From: an uncultured Phycisphaerales bacterium
Lineage (GTDB): Bacteria > Planctomycetota > Phycisphaerae > Phycisphaerales > SM1A02
Assembly: GCA_905480395.1 (NCBI GenBank)
Contig: CAJQQE010000014.1
Location: 124,001 to 188,000 of the forward strand
DNA length: 64,000 bases
Direction: 5' to 3'
The position numbers and the translations under genes are program-made. This document shows positions 1-8,645 of the stretch, one piece after another (within the stretch, counting starts at the first letter, position 1; each line of letters begins with the position of its first letter). A model generated the notes under the pieces. The model searched no databases and was not told the origin of the DNA. It saw only the letters and a program-made list of their open reading frames with translations.

Positions 1-422
1 TCATCACCTTCCCGGCGACGATCAACCATTCGAATCTTGCGTCGCCGAAGGAGAATCAGCCCGAGGACGAATCGAAACGCCTGCCGAGCCGGATCCTGCT
101 CCGATTCCGCCGCGAGCCGCTCGAAGAGATCCACGAGGGTCTCGTCATCCACGAACATCTGCCGCTTGGAGCTGGGGTCCGGAACCTCGGTCCGCCACCA
201 GCAGAGCAGCCGTTCACCCAGTTTTTGAGCCGGTTTCGCTGATTCCCAGGCGGATGGATCGAAGTCGAGCCGCTCCAGGACCGGTCGGTCAGGCCGGTCG
301 TCGCCGTCCAGCGGACGTACGAGCGCCGCGACGCAAGGTGTCCCCACCTCAAGTTCGGCGTCAGATTCAGCACATCGACCGGTTGATCGACCGATCACCA
401 GACCCTTCAAAATAGTGGACAT
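1..422 (-). CDS. Hypothetical protein, 3' end beyond the left edge
   Basis: An open frame starts at an ATG at 422 and reads leftward off the window, so at least 140 residues are present and the C-terminus is missing. The product begins MSTILKGLVIGRSTG. It has a conserved-looking stretch MFVDDETLVDLFERL followed by RQAFRFVLGLILLRRRKIR, an acidic helix then a basic hydrophobic helix. I associate this pattern with a small Planctomycete protein of unknown role; that is memory, not a search. It lies divergent from cdaA with a short gap between them. No function can be assigned. Confidence 0.6.
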   Translation of the reverse strand, partial: MSTILKGLVIGRSTGRCAESDAELEVGTPCVAALVRPLDGDDRPDRPVLERLDFDPSAWESAKPAQKLGERLLCWWRTEVPDPSSKRQMFVDDETLVDLFERLAAESEQDPARQAFRFVLGLILLRRRKIRMVDRRREGD

Positions 423-498
423 GAGGACATCGTAGCCGACCAAGGTTCGGCCCGGACCGGATCAAGACGTGGTCCTCGATATACTGAATCAGAGTCCC

Positions 499-1335
499 AT
501 GCTTAATCTTCGACTTCCTGCCTTCCTTGACGTCTTCCGAGGCTACGAGCCCATCGAACTCGTGGTGGAGTTGTCGATCATCTGGCTCGTCGTCTGGTTG
601 ATTCTTCGCTTCCTCCGCCGTTCCAGCGGCGCTGGCGTGATTCGAGGCTTTGCCGTCCTCCTAGTGGTGGTCGCGATCCTGCTTCGGCTCACCGGGGACG
701 CCAACGACACCCTCGGTCGAATCCGCTTCCTCGGCGATCGAGTCGTCGGCCTCGTTGCCATCATGCTCGTCGTGGTCTTCCAACCCGAACTCCGCCAGGC
801 GATGATCACCCTCGGTCGTGCCAAGATCTTCGGCCGGAGCCCAGCCGGTCGGGATCGAGTGATCACCGCCGTCGCTGAAGCAGTAGATTTCCTCGCCAAG
901 AGCCAGTTCGGCGCGATCATCGTCTTCGAACGTTCGCTGGGCCTGGAGTCGCTCCTTCGAAATTCGGTTCCGATCGATGCGACCGTCGACCCTCGACTGA
1001 TGCAGGCCATTTTCTATCCCAACAATCCGCTCCATGATCTCGCGGTCGTGATTCGTGCAGATCGGATCGTCGCGGCGAAAGTACAGCTTCCGCTCGCACC
1101 CTCCGGCGTCGTTCCGAGTCAACTCGGTAGTCGGCATCGGGCCGCGGTCGGCGTCACCCTCGACTCCGACTGCCTGGTGGTGGTGGTGAGCGAGGAGAAT
1201 GGTCGAGTTCGGATCGCGGAAGACGGCCAACTCTCTCCCCCGATCGCTCGAGAGCGATTCGAGGAAGAACTCGCCCGGCGGCTCTCGGTGGTCAAAGATC
1301 CCGTTCCACCCAGCGTGATCGAGGAGGTCAGCTGA
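499..1335 (+). CDS. cdaA: Diadenylate cyclase CdaA (membrane DAC-domain protein)
   Basis: The product makes cyclic di-AMP from two ATP at the membrane. Two or three hydrophobic segments fill the first 75 residues, followed by a DAC domain with the family landmarks IFYPNNPLHD, LPLAPSG and the ATP-binding GSRHRAAVGV (about residues 200-210). The usual catalytic DGA triplet reads DLA here (D170, L171, A172): the aspartate is kept, the glycine is leucine. The ATG at 499 is chosen; a GTG at 469 in the same frame would add ten residues and neither start has a strong ribosome-binding site. The stop overlaps the ATG of the next gene, as expected for the cdaA-cdaR pair. Family assignment is secure; activity is not, given the substitution. 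Confidence 0.9.
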   Translation: MLNLRLPAFLDVFRGYEPIELVVELSIIWLVVWLILRFLRRSSGAGVIRGFAVLLVVVAILLRLTGDANDTLGRIRFLGDRVVGLVAIMLVVVFQPELRQAMITLGRAKIFGRSPAGRDRVITAVAEAVDFLAKSQFGAIIVFERSLGLESLLRNSVPIDATVDPRLMQAIFYPNNPLHDLAVVIRADRIVAAKVQLPLAPSGVVPSQLGSRHRAAVGVTLDSDCLVVVVSEENGRVRIAEDGQLSPPIARERFEEELARRLSVVKDPVPPSVIEEVS

Positions 1336-2360
1336 TGGAAACCCGTCGCGAGCGAATCGGCAATGTGGTCACCATCAGTCTGGTGACGGTCCTGATCTGG
1401 ATTTGGGCGGCGGGCGAGACCCGCGAGGACATCACCTCGTTCACGGACCTCCGACTGGTGGGGCAAACCAAGGGATCCGTGCAGATCGAGCCCGCAGAAA
1501 TGACCTCGATCAGTTTTCAGATGCGAGGTGCGAGACGAGCCATTGACGCCATGGCCGCTCGTTTCCGCGAGCCCATCGAGATCCAAATCGGCACGATGGG
1601 AATTCCCGCCGAGCCCGGCGCTCACGAGATCGATCTGCTGTCGGTCGGCCAGTTACTGGCCGAGAAAGAGGATCTTCCGGTGACGTTCCTCTCGGCCGAT
1701 CCAAAGGTGGCGTCGATCGTGATCAAGTCGCTCGCCAACCGAACCATGACCATTCAGGTCGTCCTGCCGGACGGCGTTCGCACTGCCGGTGCCGTCAACA
1801 TCTCACCCTCGGAAGCCACCATCACCTTGCCCGCGTCGCTTGCAGATCTTCCCGATCTCTCAATCGATGCGACGGTATCCGATGAGGATCTGGCGGATCT
1901 CACACCGGGAAGGCTTCAGGAGATTGAAGCGACGCTCAGCCTCCCTTCAAGCCTTGCCGAACACGCCGGAGAAGTCACGATCACGCCGCGGAAAGTCGTG
2001 GTGGGACTGAAGCTCGTCTCGACCGAGTCGACATACCTCGTGCCTTCCATTCCGGTGCAGGTGGCCGGCCCGCCGACCGATCTCGACCAGTACCTGGTGA
2101 CCATCGACCCCGCGGCTGCGTTTTTACGAGACGTCACCTTGCGTGGCCCCGCGGATGCCATTGCCAGCGTCGCGGACGGGAAGATGAGTGTCATTGCTTT
2201 TCTGCATCTCACCAGCGATGACCTCGCGCAGGGCATCACGGAGAAAGCGGTCTCGATGTGGCAACTTCCCCCGGGCGTGACGGTGTCGAGCATTGGCGAT
2301 GATGCCACTTCGAATCCGATGGTCTCCCTCACCATCGAAGACCGATCCCGGCAACCCTGA
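1335..2360 (+). CDS. cdaR: CdaR / YbbR-domain regulator of diadenylate cyclase
   Basis: This 341-residue protein has one N-terminal membrane segment (about residues 9-27, VVTISLVTVLIWIWAAG), then an extracytoplasmic region with YbbR-like beta repeats, such as VTFLSADPKVASIVI and the later VRGP-like turn LRGPADAIASV. CdaR partners bind CdaA in other bacteria and modulate c-di-AMP synthesis. The ATG shares a base with the cdaA stop (TGATG), so the two are translationally coupled. Sequence divergence from Firmicute CdaR is high, so the call rests on the TM plus YbbR architecture and on the coupling. After the stop comes the octamer repeat separating it from convergent tyrS. Confidence 0.8.
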   Translation: METRRERIGNVVTISLVTVLIWIWAAGETREDITSFTDLRLVGQTKGSVQIEPAEMTSISFQMRGARRAIDAMAARFREPIEIQIGTMGIPAEPGAHEIDLLSVGQLLAEKEDLPVTFLSADPKVASIVIKSLANRTMTIQVVLPDGVRTAGAVNISPSEATITLPASLADLPDLSIDATVSDEDLADLTPGRLQEIEATLSLPSSLAEHAGEVTITPRKVVVGLKLVSTESTYLVPSIPVQVAGPPTDLDQYLVTIDPAAAFLRDVTLRGPADAIASVADGKMSVIAFLHLTSDDLAQGITEKAVSMWQLPPGVTVSSIGDDATSNPMVSLTIEDRSRQP

Positions 2361-2420
2361 CTCAATTCGCCGCCGCAGCACCGAGGCCAGCGCGATCAGG
2401 CTTCAGTTTCGGGGCTGGAA

Positions 2421-2492
2421 GAGTTTCGGGGCTTCAGGGGTTCAGGGGTTCAAGGTTTCGGGGCTTCAAGGCTTCGCGGCTTCAAGGCTCGA
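2421..2492. repeat. Degenerate 8-bp tandem repeat, nine units
   Basis: Nine consecutive octamers fit the pattern RGGSTTCR, for example gggcttca, ggggttca (twice in a row), aggtttcg, gggcttca, aggcttcg, cggcttca. They fill the gap between the convergent cdaR and tyrS genes. The period is 8, not a codon multiple, and no gene crosses it. No hairpin with a T-run is evident. The role is unknown; it may be a slippage-born microsatellite. Confidence 0.75.
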
Positions 2493-2519
2493 AACGCCAC
2501 GGCAGACGTCAACTCGACC

Positions 2520-3824
2520 TCAGTCGGTCCAAATGATGGCGGCCCAGTTCTTTCGACCTCTTCTGAACAGCGTGATTCCACCGCCGAGAAGATCCCCGCT
2601 CTGCAACGGACGATCCTCCGCGACCGGCTCGCCGTTGATTCGGACCGCCCCACCCTTGATGAACTCACGAACTTCCCGGTTGCTCGACGCCAGGCCGAGT
2701 TCCTTGAGTGCCGATCCAAGCGTGGGTCCATCCTCGGCGAGGAGCGCCTTGCGGGATACTTTCTGGGACGTGAGATCGTCCGCAATCGCCTGCAGCGTGG
2801 CCGCATCGAGACCGCGAACTTCGCCCGTGAACAGTGCCGCGGACGCCGCCTTCGCCGACTCCACCGAGGCTGCCCCATGGAGCATTCCCGTCACTTCATC
2901 CGCAAGACGGCGCTGCGCCGCGCGTTCCTGCGGACGATCTCGGTTCGCGGCTTCGAGTGATTCGATCTCCGCCTGCTCCAAGAAGGTGAACCACTTGAGA
3001 AAGTTGATCACGTCACCGTCGGCCGCGTTTAGCCAGAATTGATGGAATCGGTACGGGCTGGTCCGCTCCGCCGTGAGCCAAATCGCCCCGGCTTCAGACT
3101 TCCCGAACTTGCCGCCATCGGCCTTGGTGACCAACGGCGCCGTGATGCCGTAGGTCTCAGCACCAAGGTCCTCGGAAGAACGCTCGAGTCGCCTGGTGAG
3201 ATCGATCCCCGCGACGATGTTCCCGTACTGATCGCTTCCGCCCATTTGAATGGTGACCCCTCGGGTCCGATGCAGATGGAGAAAGTCGTACGCCTGAAGC
3301 ACCTGATAGCTGAACTCGGTGTAACTGATCCCCTGTTCTCGCTCGTTGAGACGAGCGCTCACCGACTCCTTTTGCATCATCACGTTCACCGAGAAGTGCT
3401 TCCCGATATCCCGGAGAAACTCGATGAAGCCGATCCGAGAAAGCCATTCGAGATTATCGACGATCTCCGCCCGATTCCCACACGTGCCCGAGAAGTCGAG
3501 CACCCGCTCAAAGATCGGGCGCTGCGATTCAACGTTGGCCTGAACCTGCTCGGTACTCAGAAGGGGGCGCTCGGCGCTCTTGCCGGACGGATCGCCGATC
3601 ATCCCGGTTCCCCCGCCCATCACGACGACCGGGTGATGGCCCGACCGCTGAAAGTGCGCCAAAAGCATGATCGGCACCAGATTACCGATGGTGAGACTAT
3701 CCGCCGTTGGATCAAATCCAACGTAGGCGTATCTGGGTTGCTCGGCAAGATGGGCCGGCAGTTCTTCAGACGTGGCCTGATGAAGCAGACCACGCCATGC
3801 GAGTTCATCGAGAAAGTTGCTCAA
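2520..3824 (-). CDS. tyrS: Tyrosyl-tRNA synthetase
   Basis: The enzyme charges tRNA-Tyr in the cytoplasm. It is 434 residues, near the usual length for the bacterial TyrS subclass. The Rossmann core starts YVGFDPTADSLTIGNL, where the SLTIGNL segment replaces the HIGH box (H-x-G-N type). The tyrosine-binding GDPSGKSAERP loop follows, and the second signature is KFGKSEAG around residue 240. The C-terminus is an S4-type RNA-binding domain (NREVREFIKGGAVRING). The ATG at 3824 gives a normal N-terminus (MSNFLDELAWRGLL). It sits 114 bases downstream of transaldolase on the same strand and is convergent with cdaR. Confidence 0.96.
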   Translation of the reverse strand: MSNFLDELAWRGLLHQATSEELPAHLAEQPRYAYVGFDPTADSLTIGNLVPIMLLAHFQRSGHHPVVVMGGGTGMIGDPSGKSAERPLLSTEQVQANVESQRPIFERVLDFSGTCGNRAEIVDNLEWLSRIGFIEFLRDIGKHFSVNVMMQKESVSARLNEREQGISYTEFSYQVLQAYDFLHLHRTRGVTIQMGGSDQYGNIVAGIDLTRRLERSSEDLGAETYGITAPLVTKADGGKFGKSEAGAIWLTAERTSPYRFHQFWLNAADGDVINFLKWFTFLEQAEIESLEAANRDRPQERAAQRRLADEVTGMLHGAASVESAKAASAALFTGEVRGLDAATLQAIADDLTSQKVSRKALLAEDGPTLGSALKELGLASSNREVREFIKGGAVRINGEPVAEDRPLQSGDLLGGGITLFRRGRKNWAAIIWTD

Positions 3825-3938
3825 GGCGGGCTCGTTGGTCGTAGAAAAGAAAGTCGCCTCACCAGGGGCAAGAACGCCGGGCGATCGCTGAGATATCGTC
3901 GAAAGCCTCGCCTCGACTTGAACCGTCGCTTCTGAAGA

Positions 3939-5021
3939 TCAAGCTTCGGCGACCGACTCGGTCTTCGCGGCGATGTCGCTGATCATCGAATGCCAAGATG
4001 CGTCGAAAGAATCACGCCCCTCGACCTGCAAGCGTTCGGCCAGTGCATCGATGTCGATTCCGGCGGAAGTGGCACCAGCGAGTACCGCTTCGCAGCCTCC
4101 CCCATCTGCAGGCATGCCGCCATCGACGGCGCCATGATCTCCAAAGGCGAGAAGCGTCTTCTCGGGCATGGTATTGACGGTTTCGGGTGCCGCGAGTGCC
4201 GTGATATACAGCGTGTCGGGGAGGGATGGATCCTTGGTCCCGGTACTGGCCATCAGCAGTCGCTGGGGCTTCGCACCGTGCTCTTTCAACTCACTCCAAC
4301 GTTCTCCGTTCACGAAATCGTGGAACGCCTTATAGGTTCGCTCGCCGATGGCGATACCGACGGCGTTCTTGAGGTCGCCCTCGAGTTCGCCGGCCGTCGC
4401 CTTATCCCAACGCGACACGAAGAGGCTCGCGACCGAGCAGACGAACGGATCCAACCCAGCCTCGATGCGACGCTCGATACCACGGGTGTAGGCTTCCGCC
4501 GCCGCGAGGTAGTGCTCACGGGAGAAAAGGAGCGTGACGTTGATCGGAATCCCGGCGAAGATGAGTTCCTCGATCGCGGGCAGTCCTTCCTGAGTGCCCG
4601 GCACCTTGATGAAGAGATTTTCGCGACCGGCCTTCGCGTGCAGATGCTTTGCCTGAATGATGGTGTTCGCGGTGTCGTTGGCCAGAAGTGGTGAGACCTC
4701 AAGGCTTACCCAGCCATCGACGCCACCCGTCGCCTCGTGAATCGGCTTGAAGAGATCCGCGGCCCGTCGGAGATCCTGAATCGCCAGCTCAAAGAAAAGC
4801 GATTCCGTATCCAGCCCATCGCCCAAGAGTCCGCGGATTTGATCGTTGTAACTGTCGGAGCCACCGATCGCCTTTTGAAAGATCGACGGATTCGAAGTGA
4901 GACCAGTGACCGACAACGTATCGATGTACTCCTGAAGGGTCCCATCGTTGAGGAGGTCTCGAGTGATGTTGTCGAGCCAAAGGCTCTGTCCGAGGTTGTG
5001 GAGGTCTTGGGTGGCGGTCAT
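3939..5021 (-). CDS. tal: Transaldolase
   Basis: Transaldolase moves a dihydroxyacetone unit between sugar phosphates in the non-oxidative pentose phosphate pathway. The 360-residue product has the family N-terminus (LGQSLWLDNITRDLL), the strand VTGLTSNPSIFQKAI, the Schiff-base region ENLFIKVPGTQEGLPAIEE with the catalytic lysine, and NVTLLFSREHYLAAAEAY. The length fits the longer transaldolase type (TalB family 2). It is divergent from pgi across about 160 bases, so two central-carbon enzymes share a promoter region. The ATG at 5021 follows a GGATCC-type purine stretch; no better start is visible. Confidence 0.95.
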   Translation of the reverse strand: MTATQDLHNLGQSLWLDNITRDLLNDGTLQEYIDTLSVTGLTSNPSIFQKAIGGSDSYNDQIRGLLGDGLDTESLFFELAIQDLRRAADLFKPIHEATGGVDGWVSLEVSPLLANDTANTIIQAKHLHAKAGRENLFIKVPGTQEGLPAIEELIFAGIPINVTLLFSREHYLAAAEAYTRGIERRIEAGLDPFVCSVASLFVSRWDKATAGELEGDLKNAVGIAIGERTYKAFHDFVNGERWSELKEHGAKPQRLLMASTGTKDPSLPDTLYITALAAPETVNTMPEKTLLAFGDHGAVDGGMPADGGGCEAVLAGATSAGIDIDALAERLQVEGRDSFDASWHSMISDIAAKTESVAEA

Positions 5022-5183
5022 TGAAAGGATCCCTAGAGTGGGTCAAGCAGCCGGGAATCTCGCGGTCCAGAACGATCTGAACGCGGTTCTGTTAGTTTCG
5101 GACTGCAGCGTATCAGGCATCACCGGGCTGTCCACCGACCCCGGATGTGATCGACCAGTGAATCTCTCTTGGAAAGCCCCAAC

Positions 5184-6839
5184 ATGAGCCTCAATAGCCT
5201 CATCAACCGCCCCCGTCTCGACCAACTTCCCGAGTGGAAAGCACTGGCTCGGCATCGCAAGACGATGGCGAAGACCTCCATCACCGACCTTTTCGCCGCG
5301 GATTCCCGCCGCGGATCAAAATGCTCGACGGAAGCCCTGGGGATCCACTTCGACTGGTCGAAGCACCTGGTCACCGATGAAACCATGAAGTTGCTCTTCG
5401 CCTTGGCCAAGGCCGCGGGCGTCGAAGGGCATCGCAAGGCGATGTTCAAGGGCGAGAAGATCAACATCACCGAGGATCGGGCCGTGCTTCACACCGCCCT
5501 GAGAGCCCCCGCCGACGCGGTGATCAAGGTCGATGGCGAGAACGTGGTTCCGGCCGTGCATGACGTGCTCCGACGAATGGGGACCTTCGCCAACCAGATC
5601 CGAAATGGGAAGTGGAAAGGTCACTCCGGCAAAGCGATCAAGAACATTGTCAACATCGGTATCGGCGGTTCCGATCTCGGGCCCGCCATGGCGTACGACG
5701 CGCTCCGCAAGTACTCCAGTCGGGATCTGACGATTCGATTCGTTTCGAACGTCGATGCCAATGACTTTTACGAGAAGACCCTCGATCTTGATCCGACCGA
5801 GACACTCTTCATCGTCTGCAGCAAGACATTCACGACGCTTGAAACGATGACCAACGCGCATACCGCGCGGAAATGGGTCCTCAAGGCCTTCGGCGGAGAT
5901 TCCGCCGCGAGTGCGAAGCACTTTGTCGCCGTCTCGACCAATGCGGATGAAGTTGCCAAGTTTGGGATCGACACCAAAAACATGTTTGGATTCTGGGACT
6001 GGGTCGGTGGGCGTTACTCGATGGACTCCGCGGTTGGCCTCAGCACCATGGTCGCCATCGGACCGAAGGGTTTCCGTGAGCTGCTCGACGGCTTCCATGA
6101 CATGGACGAACATTTTCGTTCGACGCCGATGACCCGGAATCTCCCGGTCATTCAAGCGCTGATCGGTTTGTGGTACGCCGACTTCTGGGACGCCGGCACC
6201 GTCGCCATCCTCCCCTACGATCAATACCTCGATCGCTTCAGCGCCTATCTTCAGCAGCTGGAGATGGAATCCAACGGCAAGCACACTCGACTCAATGGAA
6301 AACACGTCAAGTGGGGAACCTGCCCGGCGATCTGGGGTCAGCCCGGAACTAACGGCCAGCACGCCTTCTATCAGATGATTCATCAAGGCACGCGATTGGT
6401 GCCCGCCGACTTCATCGTCTTTGCAGACCCGGTGAACAAGATCGGCGATCACCACGACAAACTCGTGGCCAACGTATTCGCCCAGACCGAAGCCCTCGCC
6501 TTTGGAAAAAGCGTCGCAGAGATCGAGGCCGAAGGCATTCCCGCCTGGCTCGCCCCCCACAAGGAGATGGAAGGTAACCGTCCGACCAGCACCTTCCTCT
6601 GCGACAAACTGACACCCCGAATGCTCGGTCGCCTGATCGCACAGTACGAGCACAAGGTGTTCGTGCAAGGGTCAATCTGGCAGATCAATTCCTTCGATCA
6701 GTGGGGCGTCGAGTTGGGCAAGAAAATGGCCCAGGCCATGATCCCGGAACTCAAGTCCAAGGACCGCCCGAAGCTCGCCCACGATTCGTCAACGAACACC
6801 CTGATTCGAAAGTACCGGGATCTTCGCGGTCGAAAATAA
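5184..6839 (+). CDS. pgi: Glucose-6-phosphate isomerase
   Basis: It interconverts glucose-6-phosphate and fructose-6-phosphate in glycolysis and gluconeogenesis. Of the 551 residues, both family signatures are clear: [17 protein letters not shown] in the middle and [18 protein letters not shown] near the C-terminus. The phosphate-binding [10 protein letters not shown] is present. The ATG at 5184 has GGAAAG eleven bases upstream; an in-frame TTG at 5169 would add only five residues. It is divergent from transaldolase. Full length with no oddities. Confidence 0.97.
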   Translation: MSLNSLINRPRLDQLPEWKALARHRKTMAKTSITDLFAADSRRGSKCSTEALGIHFDWSKHLVTDETMKLLFALAKAAGVEGHRKAMFKGEKINITEDRAVLHTALRAPADAVIKVDGENVVPAVHDVLRRMGTFANQIRNGKWKGHSGKAIKNIVNIGIGGSDLGPAMAYDALRKYSSRDLTIRFVSNVDANDFYEKTLDLDPTETLFIVCSKTFTTLETMTNAHTARKWVLKAFGGDSAASAKHFVAVSTNADEVAKFGIDTKNMFGFWDWVGGRYSMDSAVGLSTMVAIGPKGFRELLDGFHDMDEHFRSTPMTRNLPVIQALIGLWYADFWDAGTVAILPYDQYLDRFSAYLQQLEMESNGKHTRLNGKHVKWGTCPAIWGQPGTNGQHAFYQMIHQGTRLVPADFIVFADPVNKIGDHHDKLVANVFAQTEALAFGKSVAEIEAEGIPAWLAPHKEMEGNRPTSTFLCDKLTPRMLGRLIAQYEHKVFVQGSIWQINSFDQWGVELGKKMAQAMIPELKSKDRPKLAHDSSTNTLIRKYRDLRGRK

Positions 6840-6874
6840 TGGCCGAGGGATCGGCGACTGGACTCAGAGAAAGA

Positions 6875-8035
6875 TCACGCGCCGGGGAGTTGTTGTGCCA
6901 GAATATTGGCGACTTCGACGACCAGCGGTATCGCCTCGTCGATCTCAGCCCGGGTGGTTGTTCGGGAGATTGAAAATCGAACCGACCCGTACGCGACGGG
7001 CTCCGGAATGCCCATGGCGAGCAGTACCGGAGACGGTTCGAGCGATCCGCTGGCACAGGCAGCTCCCGCACTGGCGAACACGCCTCGCTCCGAAAGAAGG
7101 AGTAGCAGCCCCTCCGCCGCCAATCTCGGAAATCCAAGGCTCGATGTCGTCCAAAGCCGTGGCGCTGTGTCGCCATTAATCACCAGGTCAGGCCGCCCAG
7201 ATCGAACACCTTGCTCAAGCACATCCCGCAAGTTTTCGGCGATGGCAATGCCGTCGCCCTTCAGCCACTCCGCGGCCGCGGCGGCCGCGGCACCCATGCC
7301 GACGATCGCCGGGACGTTCTCAGTACCCCCCCGCCGATCTCGCTCTTGCGAGCCTCCGGTCATCTGGGGTTCGAGGCGGGTCCCCCGGGAGACGAACATT
7401 CCACCCACCCCCTTGGGCCCATGGAACTTGTGGGCGGCAAAGGAAAGGAGATCCACGTCGAGCGACGCGCAGTCGACGGGCATTCGCCCCACGGCTTGGA
7501 CCGCATCGGTGTGAAATCGAACACCATGCTCGCGACAAAGCCGGCCAATCTTCTCAACCGGCTGAATCAAGCCGGTCTCATTGTTGACCCACATCACGCT
7601 CACCAGAGCCAACGACTCACCATGTTCTTCGAGCAGCGCTTCGAGTGCTTCAAGATCGACCAGGCCGTCGGGATGATGCTTGATCCAGTGCACCGGGGTC
7701 CCGAGTTTCTCCAGTCGTCGGGCCGTATCTCGGACGGCAGAGTGCTCGAGCAGGCTCGTGGCCAGCGCCGGCTTCGATGGCTGAACGGCCATCGAACCAT
7801 GCAATGCGAGATTGGCCGCTTCGGTACCTCCGGAGCACAACAGAAGATCTCGCGGACGGCACCCCAGAAGGTTCGCCACGGACTCACGAGCCAGTTCGAC
7901 GCGACGTCGCGCTGCGACCCCTGATCGATGCACACTCGATGGGTTGGCCCAGTCGTGCTCGAGGCAATGCGTCACGGCATCGATCACTTCGGGAAGGGGT
8001 GGCGTGGTCGCATTGTGATCGAGGTAAATCGTCAT
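6875..8035 (-). CDS. Cysteine desulfurase (NifS/IscS class V aminotransferase)
   Basis: A PLP enzyme of 386 residues that removes sulfur from cysteine for Fe-S clusters or thiolation. Landmarks are YLDHNATTPP at the start, CSGGTEAANLAL, VSVMWVNNETG, the PLP-binding lysine in FAAHKFHGPKG (K203) and the sulfur-accepting cysteine in AGAACASGS (C327). The RGGTEN motif is also present. The mobile loop is the short NifS/IscS type. No iscU or iscR is nearby, so iron-sulfur versus tRNA thiolation duty is undecided. Its ATG overlaps the stop of the small upstream gene (ATGA), implying coupled translation. Confidence 0.93.
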   Translation of the reverse strand: MTIYLDHNATTPPLPEVIDAVTHCLEHDWANPSSVHRSGVAARRRVELARESVANLLGCRPRDLLLCSGGTEAANLALHGSMAVQPSKPALATSLLEHSAVRDTARRLEKLGTPVHWIKHHPDGLVDLEALEALLEEHGESLALVSVMWVNNETGLIQPVEKIGRLCREHGVRFHTDAVQAVGRMPVDCASLDVDLLSFAAHKFHGPKGVGGMFVSRGTRLEPQMTGGSQERDRRGGTENVPAIVGMGAAAAAAAEWLKGDGIAIAENLRDVLEQGVRSGRPDLVINGDTAPRLWTTSSLGFPRLAAEGLLLLLSERGVFASAGAACASGSLEPSPVLLAMGIPEPVAYGSVRFSISRTTTRAEIDEAIPLVVEVANILAQQLPGA

Positions 8036-8385
8036 CCTGCACTCTTCGCGGCGGCGTCGGCGACAGCGGCAGCGGCGGCGGCACCCTGGCCTCCATCATT
8101 GCCCGCGATGATCGGAAATCCCCCGCCGATGTCCTTGACCTCCGCCGACCAGACTTCGGCGCCGGTGAGCGGGTCGAGACACCAAACCTGCCTACTCGAT
8201 GCGACGATCAGTCGATCACCATCGCGTGCGATGGTCAGGAAACTCGGCGTGTTGAACCGGTTCAAGAAGCCCTTCGGGGGCTGTGGCTTCCAGATCCAAG
8301 CATCGGCTCCGTCGAAGCGATCGAACGCGGCAACCCCACCTTTGAAGGCGATAAAAACGAAATCGGCGGGGTTCTTTGAACTCAT
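8032..8385 (-). CDS. Small PQQ-blade (beta-propeller repeat) protein
   Basis: The product is 117 residues. The ATG at 8385 is chosen because CAGGAG sits eight bases upstream; a longer reading frame has no such site. Two blade-like repeats are visible, VFIAFKGGVAAFDRFDGADAW and RLIVASSRQVWCLDPLTGAEV. The second carries the PQQ-type pattern DPLTGAEVW. The C-terminus is an alanine-rich tail (GAAAAAAVADAAAKSAG). There is no signal peptide, which is unusual for this fold. Two blades cannot close a propeller alone, so it may oligomerise or bind a partner. Its stop overlaps the start of the cysteine desulfurase. Confidence 0.75.
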   Translation of the reverse strand: MSSKNPADFVFIAFKGGVAAFDRFDGADAWIWKPQPPKGFLNRFNTPSFLTIARDGDRLIVASSRQVWCLDPLTGAEVWSAEVKDIGGGFPIIAGNDGGQGAAAAAAVADAAAKSAG

Positions 8386-8645
8386 GGCGACTCCTGAATA
8401 GAACGTACGACATGGTACCAGTCCACCAGGCTTCGGCCGGAACCCGCCAGATGCCCATCGGCCCGTGACACCGTGGTGATTATCCACGGCGGTCGCCCAT
8501 CGACCGTCGCGATCGACCCGAGCGCACGCTCGGGAGAGAAACCCCGTCGTTCCCCTCGGCAACGCTGGCATTTTGGGGCGAATCAAAGACACCCGCCACC
8601 CGACCGTGGTCGTCCGGAGTAGGGTCTCGCCTGAGGAGTCGAAAC

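Noticed and set aside
3039-3935. 298-codon plus-strand frame opposite tyrS
   Set aside because: Antisense of tyrS with Arg/Pro-rich composition and no family motif.
5316-6668. 450-codon minus-strand frame opposite pgi
   Set aside because: Pure antisense of a well-supported gene; high GC keeps such frames open.
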